From: an uncultured Alphaproteobacteria bacterium
GTDB lineage: Bacteria > Pseudomonadota > Alphaproteobacteria > CAAHEQ01 > UBA3637
Assembly: GCA_934203105.1 (NCBI GenBank)
Contig: CAKPYQ010000004.1
Span: 1-64,000, forward strand
Direction of reading: 5' to 3'
Length of the DNA: 64,000 nucleotides
Below, in pieces: positions 1 to 10,342 of the stretch. Both the position numbers and the translations under genes were made by a program. The number at the start of each line of letters is the position of its first letter. The stretch's first letter is position 1. The notes under the pieces were generated by a model. That model saw nothing but the letters and a program-made list of their open reading frames with translations. It was not told where the DNA came from and did no database searches.

Positions 1-124
1 TTGACAAAGCTATTTTAAGCTTCAAAAAAATGATTTTTGATTGAGGTTTGGGGCGCGCAAAAATCATTTTTTTGAATGTGTTGTGGAGGATTTTTTATTG
101 AGTTGATGATGTGTCATCGGATAG

Positions 125-168
125 AAATGTGCGGCGCGGGCGCGCGAAAAATTGCGCGCCGCACATTT
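125..168. repeat. GC-rich palindrome (14-bp arms)
   Basis: Perfect 14-base inverted arms lie at 125-138 (AAATGTGCGGCGCG) and 155-168, around a 16-base loop. It is similar in style, but not in sequence, to the palindrome at 237-279. It probably belongs to a dispersed extragenic palindrome family. Confidence 0.75.
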
Positions 169-236
169 GATGCCGCCACCGTTTTAAGAGATTCTTCTCT
201 TTGTTCAGAATGACGAGTGAAAAAAAACAGCTTATC

Positions 237-331
237 AAGTGGGGGACGCGCGGCGCGAAATTTTTCGCGTCCCCCACTTTGCACGCAAGGCCACATATTA
301 AAAGATTCTTCACTTCGTTAAGAATGACGCG
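237..331. repeat. Dispersed palindromic repeat, copy 1
   Basis: Inverted arms of 14 bases (AAGTGGGGGACGCG at 237-250, complement at 266-279) are followed by a conserved tail containing AAGGCCACATATTAAAAG and GATTCTTCAC...AGAATGAC. The same palindrome and tail recur at 22921-23014, differing mainly in the loop and at scattered tail positions. Two copies in one window show a dispersed intergenic repeat family (REP- or MITE-like). Confidence 0.85.
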
Positions 332-362
332 GAATCAAAAAAGCCGTCGGAAAGTTGTTTTT

Positions 363-899
363 TTAAGAAACGCGATCTTGCTGTAACATCTTTTGAAAAA
401 TAGACCACGGAAAAGTTTCCCCCGGATCAAACTTGCGATTGGGGGAAATATCGCTGTGCCGTAAAACATTCTTTGGCGGAATTTGATAAATGCGCATTAA
501 ACGACGACAAAGCTCTGTACAGGCCGCAATTTGATCATTTGAAAAATTCCCAAACTTGATTACTTCTCCATTTGGCGCTTTTTCAAGTGGCGGACATTGC
601 AATTCAATCCCGATGCTGGCGTCATTCAATCCCGAATAACCTGTGCGTTCGCAATAGCCTTGCCAATCCGAAATCCCTGCGTGAAAAGCACATTTTTCCG
701 TGTCTACCAAACCGTAAACCGTTCCATCCGTATCGATGACAAAATGAGAGCTGACCCGATTTGGCTTTACCGAATCTATTAAATATGAAAAAGTTTTTTC
801 CAATGTTTCCGCACCGGTTGCATGTATGATAATAAATTGTACTTTGTCTTTGCGATCGGAAAAATTAGGGGAGGGGGCTGCAACTAATTTTAATTTCAT
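363..899 (-). CDS. ampD: N-acetylmuramoyl-L-alanine amidase, AmpD type
   Basis: A 178-residue zinc amidase of the Amidase_2 family. AmpD enzymes cleave the lactyl-amide bond between (anhydro)MurNAc and the stem peptide during cytoplasmic peptidoglycan recycling. Likely zinc ligands are H26 (IIIHAT), H148 (LRHSDI) and D158 (KFDPG); E99 (SIGIELQ) sits in the conserved core. There is no signal peptide, and the length is close to AmpD (about 180 residues), which argues for the cytosolic recycling enzyme over a periplasmic amidase. An AAAGGATAAAAA Shine-Dalgarno precedes the ATG. The gene lies 20 bases after anmK, whose product acts on the same recycled sugar, so the two form a coherent recycling pair. 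The exact substrate is inferred. Confidence 0.85.
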   Translation of the reverse strand: MKLKLVAAPSPNFSDRKDKVQFIIIHATGAETLEKTFSYLIDSVKPNRVSSHFVIDTDGTVYGLVDTEKCAFHAGISDWQGYCERTGYSGLNDASIGIELQCPPLEKAPNGEVIKFGNFSNDQIAACTELCRRLMRIYQIPPKNVLRHSDISPNRKFDPGETFPWSIFQKMLQQDRVS

Positions 900-919
900 T
901 TTTTTATCCTTTTATCCTT

Positions 920-2233
920 TTATTTTGTGGTATGCACGGCGGATCTTTCATTTTGCCAACCGCAGCACGCTTGATTGATTTGATCCGAATATGACTTGCG
1001 CGCCGTGTCCGGCAAAGCAATACGGCCGCAAATAATGTGCTTGTCGGACTTGCTGATTTCCGGAATCTCCCAAGCTTGATTTTGCAAACGATAGCGTGCC
1101 ATATCCGCAAACAATTGCGCTTCCATATATTCGCCACGGCTTGAATAAGAAATGGAGGCTTTCGAAAAAAGATTTTTCAATCGCGCAAAAGATACCTTGT
1201 GTTCGTCCAATACATAGCTTTCTTTACCCAACAATAAATCTTCGAAACTTTTGCGTACAAGCGGATTTTTCCATCCTCCGCCGAATAATTCAAAAGAACA
1301 AGGCAGATCGATTGTTTCGTCGATAAAAGTCAATGTGTGTACGGCAATATACGCCGCAAAATATTCAAATGTGTGAACGATATTGCAAAAAACTTGCGGA
1401 TCAAAAATGTCATAATAGTAATTTAAATCGGCAAAAATTTCCTTTGTATGATAGTACTGCGGATCGCCCGAACGCGGCAAGGGCAATTCGTAAAAATCAC
1501 GGCCTTTGTCAAACAGGTATTGCAATAAATCCGTATCCAAATCCCCTTTGATCCCGTACTTGCCATCTTTGTCATATGTGTCAATATCTGAATACGTTCG
1601 AATAAAGCTGTCCGTGTATTCGTTAAACGGCCCCGCGTCCGATCCGACCAATACTTTTCCGTCTTTGATAAAAGCAAAATTCGATGTGTTGCCACCGTTA
1701 TAATAACAAGCATCTCCCTTGGCCAATGCAAGGTGAGCATTATGCACGGGTACCAATGGCGCACCGTCAAAACCGGCCATTAACAACGCCGAGCGAAAAT
1801 CATACACGACGGGGATTTGAGTTAAATCAGCCAACATTTGACCTGATCCGATTTGCAATGTAAACGGATTTTCTTTGTCCACCGACGGCGGATTATGATC
1901 CAAAGTTTTACCGTGAAAGCCTATTGCATCAATCGTTTTTTTATCGATAGCGTTTTGATCGCACATTTCATTGATGCAATCGGCGATTTGACGAATGTAT
2001 TCGTCGTGGACGGATTTAAATTCCGGGATCGCCATAATTTCCGGTCGCGTTTTGTGGTGAACCATATTACGCAACGCACCGATCCGCGATTGCATGTTTG
2101 CCGTATATTTTTTTGTAAATGTGCAAACTGTTGTAATTTGGCCTTCTTTAAATTCAGTCAAAACTAAATCGATGGCGTCCATAGAGTTGCCGGTCATATT
2201 CCCTATGATACGCCATACTTTTTTATCAACCAT
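920..2233 (-). CDS. anmK: Anhydro-N-acetylmuramic acid kinase
   Basis: A 437-residue sugar kinase of the AnmK family. It converts 1,6-anhydro-MurNAc plus ATP to MurNAc-6-phosphate, returning cell-wall sugar to central metabolism. Family hallmarks are an N-terminal GNMTGNSMDAID (the family reads G(T/L)MSGTSxDG(I/V)D, so the second half is slightly altered), DAIGFHGKTLDH near residue 105, GSGQMLADLTQIPVVYDFR near 130-150, and SFELFGGGWKNP in the C-terminal half. The start ATG (2231-2233) has AAGGAAATA before it. The upstream aas stop overlaps this start by 8 bases, implying translational coupling. The ampD-type gene follows directly. The last 30 residues or so diverge from the family norm. Confidence 0.92.
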   Translation of the reverse strand: MVDKKVWRIIGNMTGNSMDAIDLVLTEFKEGQITTVCTFTKKYTANMQSRIGALRNMVHHKTRPEIMAIPEFKSVHDEYIRQIADCINEMCDQNAIDKKTIDAIGFHGKTLDHNPPSVDKENPFTLQIGSGQMLADLTQIPVVYDFRSALLMAGFDGAPLVPVHNAHLALAKGDACYYNGGNTSNFAFIKDGKVLVGSDAGPFNEYTDSFIRTYSDIDTYDKDGKYGIKGDLDTDLLQYLFDKGRDFYELPLPRSGDPQYYHTKEIFADLNYYYDIFDPQVFCNIVHTFEYFAAYIAVHTLTFIDETIDLPCSFELFGGGWKNPLVRKSFEDLLLGKESYVLDEHKVSFARLKNLFSKASISYSSRGEYMEAQLFADMARYRLQNQAWEIPEISKSDKHIICGRIALPDTARKSYSDQINQACCGWQNERSAVHTTK

Positions 2234-5200
2234 TTATTTCCTTGTTTGCAAACGCTGTTGCGGATACATAGTCAAACTTACCCGTTCCCAGCAATGGCGG
2301 CGTATCCGTCAAAATGACTTTTTTAGGAATAGCCAACTCCGGCAAACCGGCTGTTTTAAACATTTCAGGGAACTTGTCCGACGTTGCATCGGCACACGTT
2401 GTAATCAAAACCAATTGTTCGCCTTTTTTGGGATCCGGAATGCTGACGACGCCATGCACAAAGCCTTTAAAGTTTTCTGCAATAACCGTTTCCACCGCCA
2501 ACAAAGAGACCATTTCACCGGCAATCTTCGCAAAGCGTTTACAACGCCCTTTGATGAAAATATAGCCGTCTTCGTCCATATGAACGATATCGCCTGTATC
2601 ATACCAACCATCTTTGGGTGGTTGCAATACGCCCGGTTTGTCGTTTTTCATATAACCGATCATAATGTTCGGCCCTTTAACAATCAATTCTTTGCCTTCT
2701 TTGATGCCCGGAACTTCTTTTAATTTATAGCTCATTCCCGTCATCAGGCGACCAACAGAGCCAATCCGGCTGCGTAAGAACGAGTTGACCGCGATAATCG
2801 GAGAACATTCCGTTGCGCCGTATCCTTCGACAACGCGTACACCGAATTTTTCTGACCATACACGGCGCGTTTCTTCTTTTAATTTTTCGGCACCGGCACC
2901 AACAACGCGCAAGCTGTTAAAATCATACGGATTGGCGCATTTGGCATAGCCCGCCAAGAACGTATCCGTTGCAAAGAAAATCGTTGCGCGAACCGAGCTG
3001 CAAAATTCAGGGATAACACGGTAATGTAACGGGGTCGGATAAGATACCATTTTAAAGCCGATAATCAACGGCATAAACGTGCCGACCGTTAATCCGAACG
3101 AGTGGAAAATCGGCAAGCAGTTGAGCATAATATCGTTTTCCCAAATATCAAACATCGTTGTTACTTGGTAAGCATTTGCCAAGACATTAGAATGGCTTAA
3201 CAAAACGGCTTTCGGTAAGCCTTCCGAACCCGACGTAAACAAGATTACGGCCGGATCGCTTGGCGCAATATAACCCGCATTTTTGCGATAAGCACGCAAC
3301 GGGAAAAACATTGAAGCGATGCCGTTTAATTTATCTTTGAACGTCAATAATTTTCTTAAATCTTCCAAATAAATTACTTCAACACCGGCAGCGGTTAACG
3401 CTTCGATTTGCGGTTCTAACTTCGCCAGTAAGACGACTTTTTTGGCCGTCAAGACTTTTGTAATTTTCGCGGTTTGGCAAGTAGATACAACTTGCTTGGG
3501 CGCCGATGTAAAGTTCAACATTGCCGGTACTTTGCCATAGGCGTGCAAGCCTAAAACCGTCAAAACACATGCGTTTGAGGTCGGCAACATTACACCGATT
3601 GTTTTATCTTCCGGTAACCGTTTGTTGATCAAGTTGCCCAAGATGAAAGCCCGCAAAAATACATGTTTAAATTTTAACGGCTTTCTTTCGGTGTCTTCCA
3701 TCATCGGTTTGTTTCTGCCGACACGCTTCATCGCTTTGATAACTGCGCCGAACAACGTTTCGTTTAAGTTCCATGCTTGCAACCGCAGGCCGGCCAAAAT
3801 TTCATACAAACGATTGCTGGATTTTGCCCGCATTTCGTGGAAAGTCAAACCTTTTGCCGGTGTAAAATCGACGGCAGGCAAGATTTGCATAGAAATGCGC
3901 GGGAATAATTTAAAGTGCGATTTGCCCGGCAATCTGGAATAAGCCGAATATTCCAAGCCTTTAATTTGGATCGGCAATACTTTTGCGTCGGCTTTTTGTG
4001 CCATCAGAGCCGCACCTTCATACACTTTCATTTGCGTATTTCCGCCTGGCATATGGGCTTCGGTAAAGATCATACATAATTTGCCGGACTTAATTTCTTC
4101 GACCATCGTTTTAACGGCAAACGGGCTGTTCGGGTCAAGGCTTTTGATTTCCATCAAGTTGCCAAAGAAACGTACCCACCACTTATCCGCCATTTCGTTG
4201 GTTAAAGAAAATGTGATCGGTCGATCAATAAAAGTTGAAATCAATAACGCGTCCAAATAGGAGGTATGATTCGGAATAATCAATGTCCGTTTGCCCGCTT
4301 TTTCCAAGTTTTCCAAACCCGATACTTCGACATCGAATAACAAAGTTAAAAGTTTGCGGAAAATCCGGCGTCGCGTTTCAAACGATAACAATTGGCAAGC
4401 GTAAATGGCAAAGCCCAAGTTGACAACGCCCAACGTTACAAATACCAACATCAAAGGAATATGCAAAATCATTAACGACAACACGATTAAAACAGATCCC
4501 AAAATCGCCAACCCGCAAACCAAAGCAGTGTATCCGAAAATGCGTCCCATAGCTTTTTCGGGGGTTGCTTTTTGCAACATCGGATAAAACGGAATGATGA
4601 AAACTGCCGCGCATACTGCCATCATAAAGATGCCCGCCAAGAATACATAAGCGCTGACGCCCGACAATAAAAATTCGTTGATGTTATACGGCGTTAAGTG
4701 TTCGTGCAAGCTTGCTGCGGCAATTAAGGAAATAAACAAAAAGACGGAAATGCCGACAGAAGACAACGGTATTAAACTTTTTAAGTTTTTCTTTCCCATC
4801 AAATAGGAGCACAACACCGATCCGGCGACATAGCCGCAAGAGAAAATCAACATCGCAAAAACCATTACGGAGTTTTTGGCAAATAAAACGTTTTCGACAA
4901 AGCCGGTTGCAAAGAATGCAACGACTCCGCCCAGCAACCAATACCACGCAATCGAAGCAATATAAAATTTCAATGCAGGCGTTTGTTCAACCACAGCAGT
5001 CATTTGCTTTAAAAACGGAATGGGATTTTTGGTTAAAACAACTTCTTTATCTTTCGGTTGTGTCGGGTCGATTTTCAAAGCGCAAATGTAACCCAGCAAA
5101 GACGAAACCATTAACACAAAACCCATCACGGCCAAAACCGTCGGACGGGTAGAAATGTGCAATCCGTATAATAATAAAGACGCCAAGATAACGCTGACGA

Positions 5201-5639
5201 AAGTAAAGCCTTTTAACAAAGCATTTGCGGACAATAAGGATTTTTCATTAACGACTTCCGGAACCAAAGCGTACTTGACAACGCGAGTCGCCGACATACA
5301 AAAACCAAAAGCGGTTAAAGATAGCAACATCAAAACGCGGCTTTGCCAATAAAGGCTGAGCAAAGTAAAGCCCATAACGATGACTTCTGCCAACTTTAAT
5401 TGTTGGATCATTTTGGATTTTGCCGTGCGATCGGCAAACGATCCCGCATAGACCGAGGACGTTAAATAAGCCAATCCGTATAAAACGAATGCTGCCGCCA
5501 ACCAAAAAACGCTGCCTTGCGTTAATTGATAAGCCGTTAAAAATACAAAGATATTCTTAACAATATTGTCGTCTAACGTTCCGAAAATGTGCGTTAAAAG
5601 AACCGGTAAAAACTTTTTGTTTTTTAAAGTGTTTAACAT
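2226..5639 (-). CDS. aas: LplT-Aas fusion: lysophospholipid flippase/acyltransferase/acyl-ACP synthetase
   Basis: A roughly 1137-residue three-part protein. Residues about 1-425 form an MFS transporter like LplT, with about 12 hydrophobic segments. Residues about 435-640 form a PlsC-type acyltransferase with the HX4D motif NHTSYLD at about 457. The remainder is an AMP-forming acyl-ACP synthetase with the P-loop FTSGSEGLPKAV, EGYGATECSP and GWYDTGD. Together these would flip lysophosphatidylethanolamine inward and re-acylate it. The fusion is known in other proteobacteria. I start at 5639 (MLNTLKNK) because AAGGATTTACGA sits correctly before it; an upstream in-frame start would add 15 residues without a ribosome site. 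It is the first gene of the operon with anmK and ampD. Confidence 0.92.
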   Translation of the reverse strand: MLNTLKNKKFLPVLLTHIFGTLDDNIVKNIFVFLTAYQLTQGSVFWLAAAFVLYGLAYLTSSVYAGSFADRTAKSKMIQQLKLAEVIVMGFTLLSLYWQSRVLMLLSLTAFGFCMSATRVVKYALVPEVVNEKSLLSANALLKGFTFVSVILASLLLYGLHISTRPTVLAVMGFVLMVSSLLGYICALKIDPTQPKDKEVVLTKNPIPFLKQMTAVVEQTPALKFYIASIAWYWLLGGVVAFFATGFVENVLFAKNSVMVFAMLIFSCGYVAGSVLCSYLMGKKNLKSLIPLSSVGISVFLFISLIAAASLHEHLTPYNINEFLLSGVSAYVFLAGIFMMAVCAAVFIIPFYPMLQKATPEKAMGRIFGYTALVCGLAILGSVLIVLSLMILHIPLMLVFVTLGVVNLGFAIYACQLLSFETRRRIFRKLLTLLFDVEVSGLENLEKAGKRTLIIPNHTSYLDALLISTFIDRPITFSLTNEMADKWWVRFFGNLMEIKSLDPNSPFAVKTMVEEIKSGKLCMIFTEAHMPGGNTQMKVYEGAALMAQKADAKVLPIQIKGLEYSAYSRLPGKSHFKLFPRISMQILPAVDFTPAKGLTFHEMRAKSSNRLYEILAGLRLQAWNLNETLFGAVIKAMKRVGRNKPMMEDTERKPLKFKHVFLRAFILGNLINKRLPEDKTIGVMLPTSNACVLTVLGLHAYGKVPAMLNFTSAPKQVVSTCQTAKITKVLTAKKVVLLAKLEPQIEALTAAGVEVIYLEDLRKLLTFKDKLNGIASMFFPLRAYRKNAGYIAPSDPAVILFTSGSEGLPKAVLLSHSNVLANAYQVTTMFDIWENDIMLNCLPIFHSFGLTVGTFMPLIIGFKMVSYPTPLHYRVIPEFCSSVRATIFFATDTFLAGYAKCANPYDFNSLRVVGAGAEKLKEETRRVWSEKFGVRVVEGYGATECSPIIAVNSFLRSRIGSVGRLMTGMSYKLKEVPGIKEGKELIVKGPNIMIGYMKNDKPGVLQPPKDGWYDTGDIVHMDEDGYIFIKGRCKRFAKIAGEMVSLLAVETVIAENFKGFVHGVVSIPDPKKGEQLVLITTCADATSDKFPEMFKTAGLPELAIPKKVILTDTPPLLGTGKFDYVSATAFANKEING

Positions 5640-5758
5640 TCGTAAATCCTTTTTTGTTGTTAATGTTGAAAATAGCTTTAACACAAATTTAAAAAAAATG
5701 CAAATGAAACTTTTTTTAAAAAATTTAAAGGCGCAAAAGCAAAATATAAAAATAATCC

Positions 5759-5787
5759 TTGAAAAAAAGTTTAAATGTGCTAAAAAT
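5759..5787 (+). promoter_or_regulatory. Candidate tpiA promoter
   Basis: CTTGAAA (-35 TTGAAA at 5759-5764) is followed 16 bases later by TAAAAAT (5781-5787). The CTTGAAA box also occurs upstream of eno, which supports it as a local promoter style. It lies in the AT-rich space between divergent aas and tpiA. Inferred by eye. Confidence 0.4.
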
Positions 5788-5823
5788 AAAGCATTGTTTC
5801 ACTATATATTATAAGAGGATAAA

Positions 5824-6582
5824 ATGACAAGAAGAAAATTGATTGCCGGAAACTGGAAAATGAACGGATTAAAGGCGGACGGCGTTGCGTTGGCAAAGGC
5901 TGTGTCCGAAAAGTACAAAGCGCTTGAAAACAAAAGCTTTGATATGTTCATTGCGCCGCCGTTTACGTTGCTGGACGCGGTAGCCGGTGTAGCCAAAGAT
6001 ACGGGTGTTTGGGTCGGTGCGCAAGATTGTTCTTGCTTTGAAAAAGGCGCCCATACCGGTGATGTAAGTCCTTTGATGATCAAAGATTTGGGTTGTGGCG
6101 GTGTGATCGTCGGACATTCCGAACGCAGAGCAGATCACGCAGAAACAAACGAAATCGTTAATGCAAAAGCCAAAGCGGCTTTATCGGCTGACTTAGGTGT
6201 TATTATTTGCGTGGGTGAAACGTTGGCTGAACGTGAAAACGGTAAAACTTTGGACGTTGTCGGCGCGCAAATCAAAGGCTCTGTTCCATCAACGGCCACG
6301 GCCGGCAAAGTTGTTATTGCTTATGAGCCGGTTTGGGCAATCGGAACGGGCAAAATCCCGACAACAGAACAAGTTGAAGAAGTGCATGCTTTTATTCGTG
6401 CCGAATTGGTAAAATTGTTGGGGGCAGATGTCGCGGACAAAATGCAAATCTTGTACGGCGGATCCGTAAAGCCCGGCAATGCGGCGGACTTATTAAGCTT
6501 GCCCGATGTTGACGGTGCTTTAATCGGTGGCGCCAGCTTGAAAGCTGATGATTTTTGGGCAATCGCCAAAACGGTAATGTAA
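5824..6582 (+). CDS. tpiA: Triosephosphate isomerase
   Basis: A 252-residue TIM-barrel enzyme interconverting dihydroxyacetone phosphate and glyceraldehyde-3-phosphate in glycolysis and gluconeogenesis. Catalytic residues are all visible: N10 and K12 (GNWKMNG), H98 (VGHSERR), and E168 with loop 6 (AYEPVWAIGTGK). The phosphate-binding GGSVKPGN and GGASL motifs are near the C-terminus. Length is standard. AAGAGGATAAA precedes the ATG. It heads a plus-strand series through a secreted unknown, secG and kdsA to eno, matching a common alphaproteobacterial arrangement. The next gene overlaps its stop by one base. Confidence 0.97.
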   Translation: MTRRKLIAGNWKMNGLKADGVALAKAVSEKYKALENKSFDMFIAPPFTLLDAVAGVAKDTGVWVGAQDCSCFEKGAHTGDVSPLMIKDLGCGGVIVGHSERRADHAETNEIVNAKAKAALSADLGVIICVGETLAERENGKTLDVVGAQIKGSVPSTATAGKVVIAYEPVWAIGTGKIPTTEQVEEVHAFIRAELVKLLGADVADKMQILYGGSVKPGNAADLLSLPDVDGALIGGASLKADDFWAIAKTVM

Positions 6583-7271
6583 TGAAAAAACTTTTACTTT
6601 TGCTTTTGGCTTTGTTTTCGATGCCGGCAAATGCAACGGACAGCCGTTATTTGCAATGCCTTAACGGCTTTCCTGAAAAAATTTTGGTGCTCAAAATGAG
6701 CAACGGCGCTGTTAATTATCTGGAAAAACGGCAAGTTTCGGAGTATGAAAGCAAAGTAAAAGATGCGGGCTATGGCATTTATTATAGAGACTTTATTGAT
6801 ACAGAAGAGGGTCGAGTAAGTATGTGTCGGGTCAGTTTGTTTATTTATACGGGCGATTCGCGTCAAAACCCGCCACAAAAAAAGTTTTCAAAACCGGCTT
6901 TGGCAGGACATTTGCTTGATTATGCCTTTGCGATGAGCCAAGAAGGCAATCGAAAAATCAAAGATATTTCTTCAAACATTGGCGCAAATGTTCAGCCGAA
7001 TGTTTCGCCTGATGCGCTTCCCGGACTTTTTGGTTCAATGCAAATAAAGGGACAGGAAGTATTGCTGGTTACTTTCTTTTTTGAAAATGAAGTGGAACGT
7101 TATGCTTTAATGCCATATAAAAATCATTATTTGAAAGGCTTGTTGACATGTCAGACGTTTGATGATTTTGAGATGGATAAAAACCGAATGTCTTTGTTGA
7201 CGGAAAAAACGTTCTTGACAGCGTTAAATTTTTTGGATAAATGTACAGTAAGTACTGTGAAAGGAAAATAA
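6582..7271 (+). CDS. Secreted protein of unknown function
   Basis: A 229-residue protein with a clear signal peptide (KK, then LLLLLLALF, then a cleavage region near SMPANA). I do not recognise a domain. Four cysteines in the mature part (including C22-L-N-G-F and the pair in LTCQ and DKCT) suggest disulfides in the periplasm. I start at 6582, where ATG overlaps the tpiA stop (TAATG); an in-frame start inside tpiA would bury the signal peptide. It occupies the tpiA-secG interval, so it is probably cotranscribed with both. Function cannot be assigned. Confidence 0.75.
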   Translation: MKKLLLLLLALFSMPANATDSRYLQCLNGFPEKILVLKMSNGAVNYLEKRQVSEYESKVKDAGYGIYYRDFIDTEEGRVSMCRVSLFIYTGDSRQNPPQKKFSKPALAGHLLDYAFAMSQEGNRKIKDISSNIGANVQPNVSPDALPGLFGSMQIKGQEVLLVTFFFENEVERYALMPYKNHYLKGLLTCQTFDDFEMDKNRMSLLTEKTFLTALNFLDKCTVSTVKGK

Positions 7272-7272
7272 A

Positions 7273-7572
7273 ATGTATAATGTGATTTTAGGAATTGATA
7301 TTATTTTGGCTTTGTTTTTGTGCATCTTGGTAATGTTGCAACGCTCCGAAGGCGGTGCTTTGGGCGGACTTGGCGGCGGTACGGGATCCAGCTTTATGAC
7401 GGGTCGTTCTGTCGGCAACGCGTTGACAAAAGCCACCGCGATTACAGCGGCTTTGTTTTTTGCAACCAGCTTGACTTTGGGCATTTTGGCAAAGCGTGAT
7501 GTTAAAACAACTGATTTAATCAGCTCTTTACCGGCACAAGCCGGTCAAATTCCGGTTGAAGCAGAAAAATAA
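7273..7572 (+). CDS. secG: Preprotein translocase subunit SecG
   Basis: A 99-residue inner-membrane protein that stimulates SecYEG translocation. It has two hydrophobic segments (about residues 3-22 and 54-73) separated by the diagnostic glycine-rich loop [15 protein letters not shown], followed by a short polar tail. AAAGGAAAATAA precedes the ATG. It follows the secreted unknown by one base and precedes kdsA by 14 bases. Many alphaproteobacteria have pyrG between secG and kdsA; it is absent here. Confidence 0.95.
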   Translation: MYNVILGIDIILALFLCILVMLQRSEGGALGGLGGGTGSSFMTGRSVGNALTKATAITAALFFATSLTLGILAKRDVKTTDLISSLPAQAGQIPVEAEK

Positions 7573-7586
7573 AAAAAGAGGGTATC

Positions 7587-8411
7587 ATGAAAAAAGTTCA
7601 AGTCGGAAAGATTGCTTTTTCAAACGATTTGCCATTTGTTTTAATCGCCGGCCCATGCCAAATGGAAAGCGCGGCGCATGGTATGGAAATGGCCTCTGCA
7701 ATCAATGAAATTTGCGAAAAGTTAAATATTCCGTATGTATTTAAGGCGTCTTTCGACAAAGCCAATCGCACATCGATAAACGGCGTTCGCGGTATGGGGT
7801 TAGAGCGCGCTTTAAAAGCTTTCGCCGACATTAAAACGAAGTACGGTTGCCCTGTAATTACGGATATTCATGAACCGTGGCAATGTGCCGAGGCGGCAAA
7901 AATCGTTGATATTTTGCAAATCCCGGCTTTTTTGTGTCGTCAAACGGATTTATTGGTTGCTGCCGGCAAAACGGGCAAATGTATCAATGTGAAAAAAGGG
8001 CAATTTTTGGCGCCTTGGGATATGAAAAACGTTGCTGCTAAATTGGAAAGCACCGGCAATGAAAACATTTTGTTGACCGAACGGGGCGTGTCTTTTGGTT
8101 ATAATACGTTGGTTGTCGATATGCGCAGCTTGCCGATTATGAAGCAAACCGGATATCCGGTCATTATTGATGCAACGCACAGCGTCCAGCAACCGGGCGG
8201 ACAAGGAACTTCCAGCGGCGGGCAACGTGAATTTGCGCCGGTTATAGCGAATGCTGCTGTTACAACAGGGATTGCGGGCGTATTTATTGAAACGCACGCC
8301 GATCCGGATAAGGCGCCTTCCGATGGGCCGAATATGATACCGTTGGCGCAGTTAGAAGGTGTGCTTGCAAAAATAAAAGCTTTTGATGAAGTGGCAAAAA
8401 AAATGGCATAA
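7587..8411 (+). CDS. kdsA: 3-deoxy-8-phosphooctulonate synthase
   Basis: A 274-residue enzyme condensing arabinose-5-phosphate and phosphoenolpyruvate to KDO-8-phosphate, the committed step to the inner-core sugar of lipopolysaccharide. Family motifs are [26 protein letters not shown], and [13 protein letters not shown] followed by SGGQREF. Residues coordinating PEP and metal (D and H in DATHS, E of the [10 protein letters not shown] strand) are present. The motif DIHEPWQC carries a cysteine after the usual region, and C32 lies near PCQ; metal dependence cannot be judged. It shows that the organism makes LPS. AAAGAGGGTATC precedes the ATG. Confidence 0.96.
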   Translation: MKKVQVGKIAFSNDLPFVLIAGPCQMESAAHGMEMASAINEICEKLNIPYVFKASFDKANRTSINGVRGMGLERALKAFADIKTKYGCPVITDIHEPWQCAEAAKIVDILQIPAFLCRQTDLLVAAGKTGKCINVKKGQFLAPWDMKNVAAKLESTGNENILLTERGVSFGYNTLVVDMRSLPIMKQTGYPVIIDATHSVQQPGGQGTSSGGQREFAPVIANAAVTTGIAGVFIETHADPDKAPSDGPNMIPLAQLEGVLAKIKAFDEVAKKMA

Positions 8412-8435
8412 ATGAAAACGAAAGGAGGCTTTGTT

Positions 8436-8798
8436 TTGCCGAAAATCACAACAAAGACATTGCGTAAAAGCGGTTATGTTTGTTTGAAAATATCAAAGCA
8501 AGAGTTTGATAAAGCCTTTAAAGTTTCCAAATGCGGCGATGATTTATATCAAGGTCAAAGCCATGATTTATATAAAAATCAGCGCTGGATCGGTCGATGT
8601 CATGCTTTTTATGAGGCAAAACAAGCCACAGCTCATGGCAAAAATACCCAAGAATATGGAATGTGGTTACCGCGTCGGGTGGTCAGCGCTTTTCCGCACT
8701 TGCAGCAGTATTTATCACCGGCCGAGCGGCGCAAATATTTTGCCGGCACTTTGTTTCAAGGCTTTTGTGATGCGCTTTTCGGGCGTACGCGCGATTAA
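8436..8798 (+). CDS. Small basic protein of unknown function
   Basis: About 120 residues, rich in Lys, Arg and aromatic residues, with two cysteines near the N-terminus (YVCLK, SKCGDD) and one each in GRCHAF and GFCDALF. No family recognised. An ATG at 8412, immediately after the kdsA stop, would give 128 residues. However, a strong AAAGGAGG lies at 8421-8428, seven bases before an in-frame TTG at 8436, so TTG is the more likely start. It fills the kdsA-eno interval and is probably cotranscribed with kdsA. Confidence 0.6.
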   Translation: MPKITTKTLRKSGYVCLKISKQEFDKAFKVSKCGDDLYQGQSHDLYKNQRWIGRCHAFYEAKQATAHGKNTQEYGMWLPRRVVSAFPHLQQYLSPAERRKYFAGTLFQGFCDALFGRTRD

Positions 8799-8853
8799 AA
8801 TTTTACACACACGCTTTTTGCTTAATTTTTTTGTTATTTACAATAAAAAATAC

Positions 8854-8882
8854 TTGAAAAAAAGATAAAAATGGTCTAATAC
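8854..8882 (+). promoter_or_regulatory. eno promoter
   Basis: CTTGAAA (-35 TTGAAA at 8854-8859), a 17-base spacer and TAATAC (8877-8882). It lies 47 bases before the eno ATG and fits the alphaproteobacterial CTTGA-type -35. Eno may therefore be transcribed apart from kdsA. Confidence 0.6.
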
Positions 8883-8904
8883 ATAGAGCTATGAGTTTTG
8901 TTAA

Positions 8905-10215
<1,311 letters not shown>

Positions 10216-10247
10216 GTTTTGCAGGAAAAAACAGAGCGCAAGAAAAG

Positions 10248-10281
10248 AAAGCTTCCTTGATTTGTTCAAGGAAGCTTTTTT
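10248..10281 (+). terminator. Intrinsic terminator of eno
   Basis: Perfect 13-base inverted arms (AAAGCTTCCTTGA at 10248-10260, complement at 10266-10278) with a 5-base loop and a run of T. It ends the tpiA-eno series, about 60 bases before the convergent ABC-F gene's end. Confidence 0.9.
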
Positions 10282-10342
10282 AATGCAAAAGGGGAAAAGT
10301 CAGAGGCGGTGAAGCACTACACGCTTTTAAAGGCTTGGCCCC

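Larger units (their letters stand above)
1..362. other. Intergenic region holding palindromic repeats
   Basis: No convincing gene is seen. The short open frames here run through palindromic repeats and have no recognisable protein. The stretch holds two GC-rich hairpins (listed separately) separated by AT-rich DNA carrying the phrases GATTCTTC and AGAATGAC, which recur near 22.8-23.05 kb. The amidase gene on the minus strand ends at 363, so this is its downstream region. Confidence 0.7.

Noticed and set aside
2094..2723. 209-residue plus-strand open frame across the anmK-aas junction
   Set aside because: A shadow of two clear minus-strand genes, with no ribosome site or recognisable sequence.
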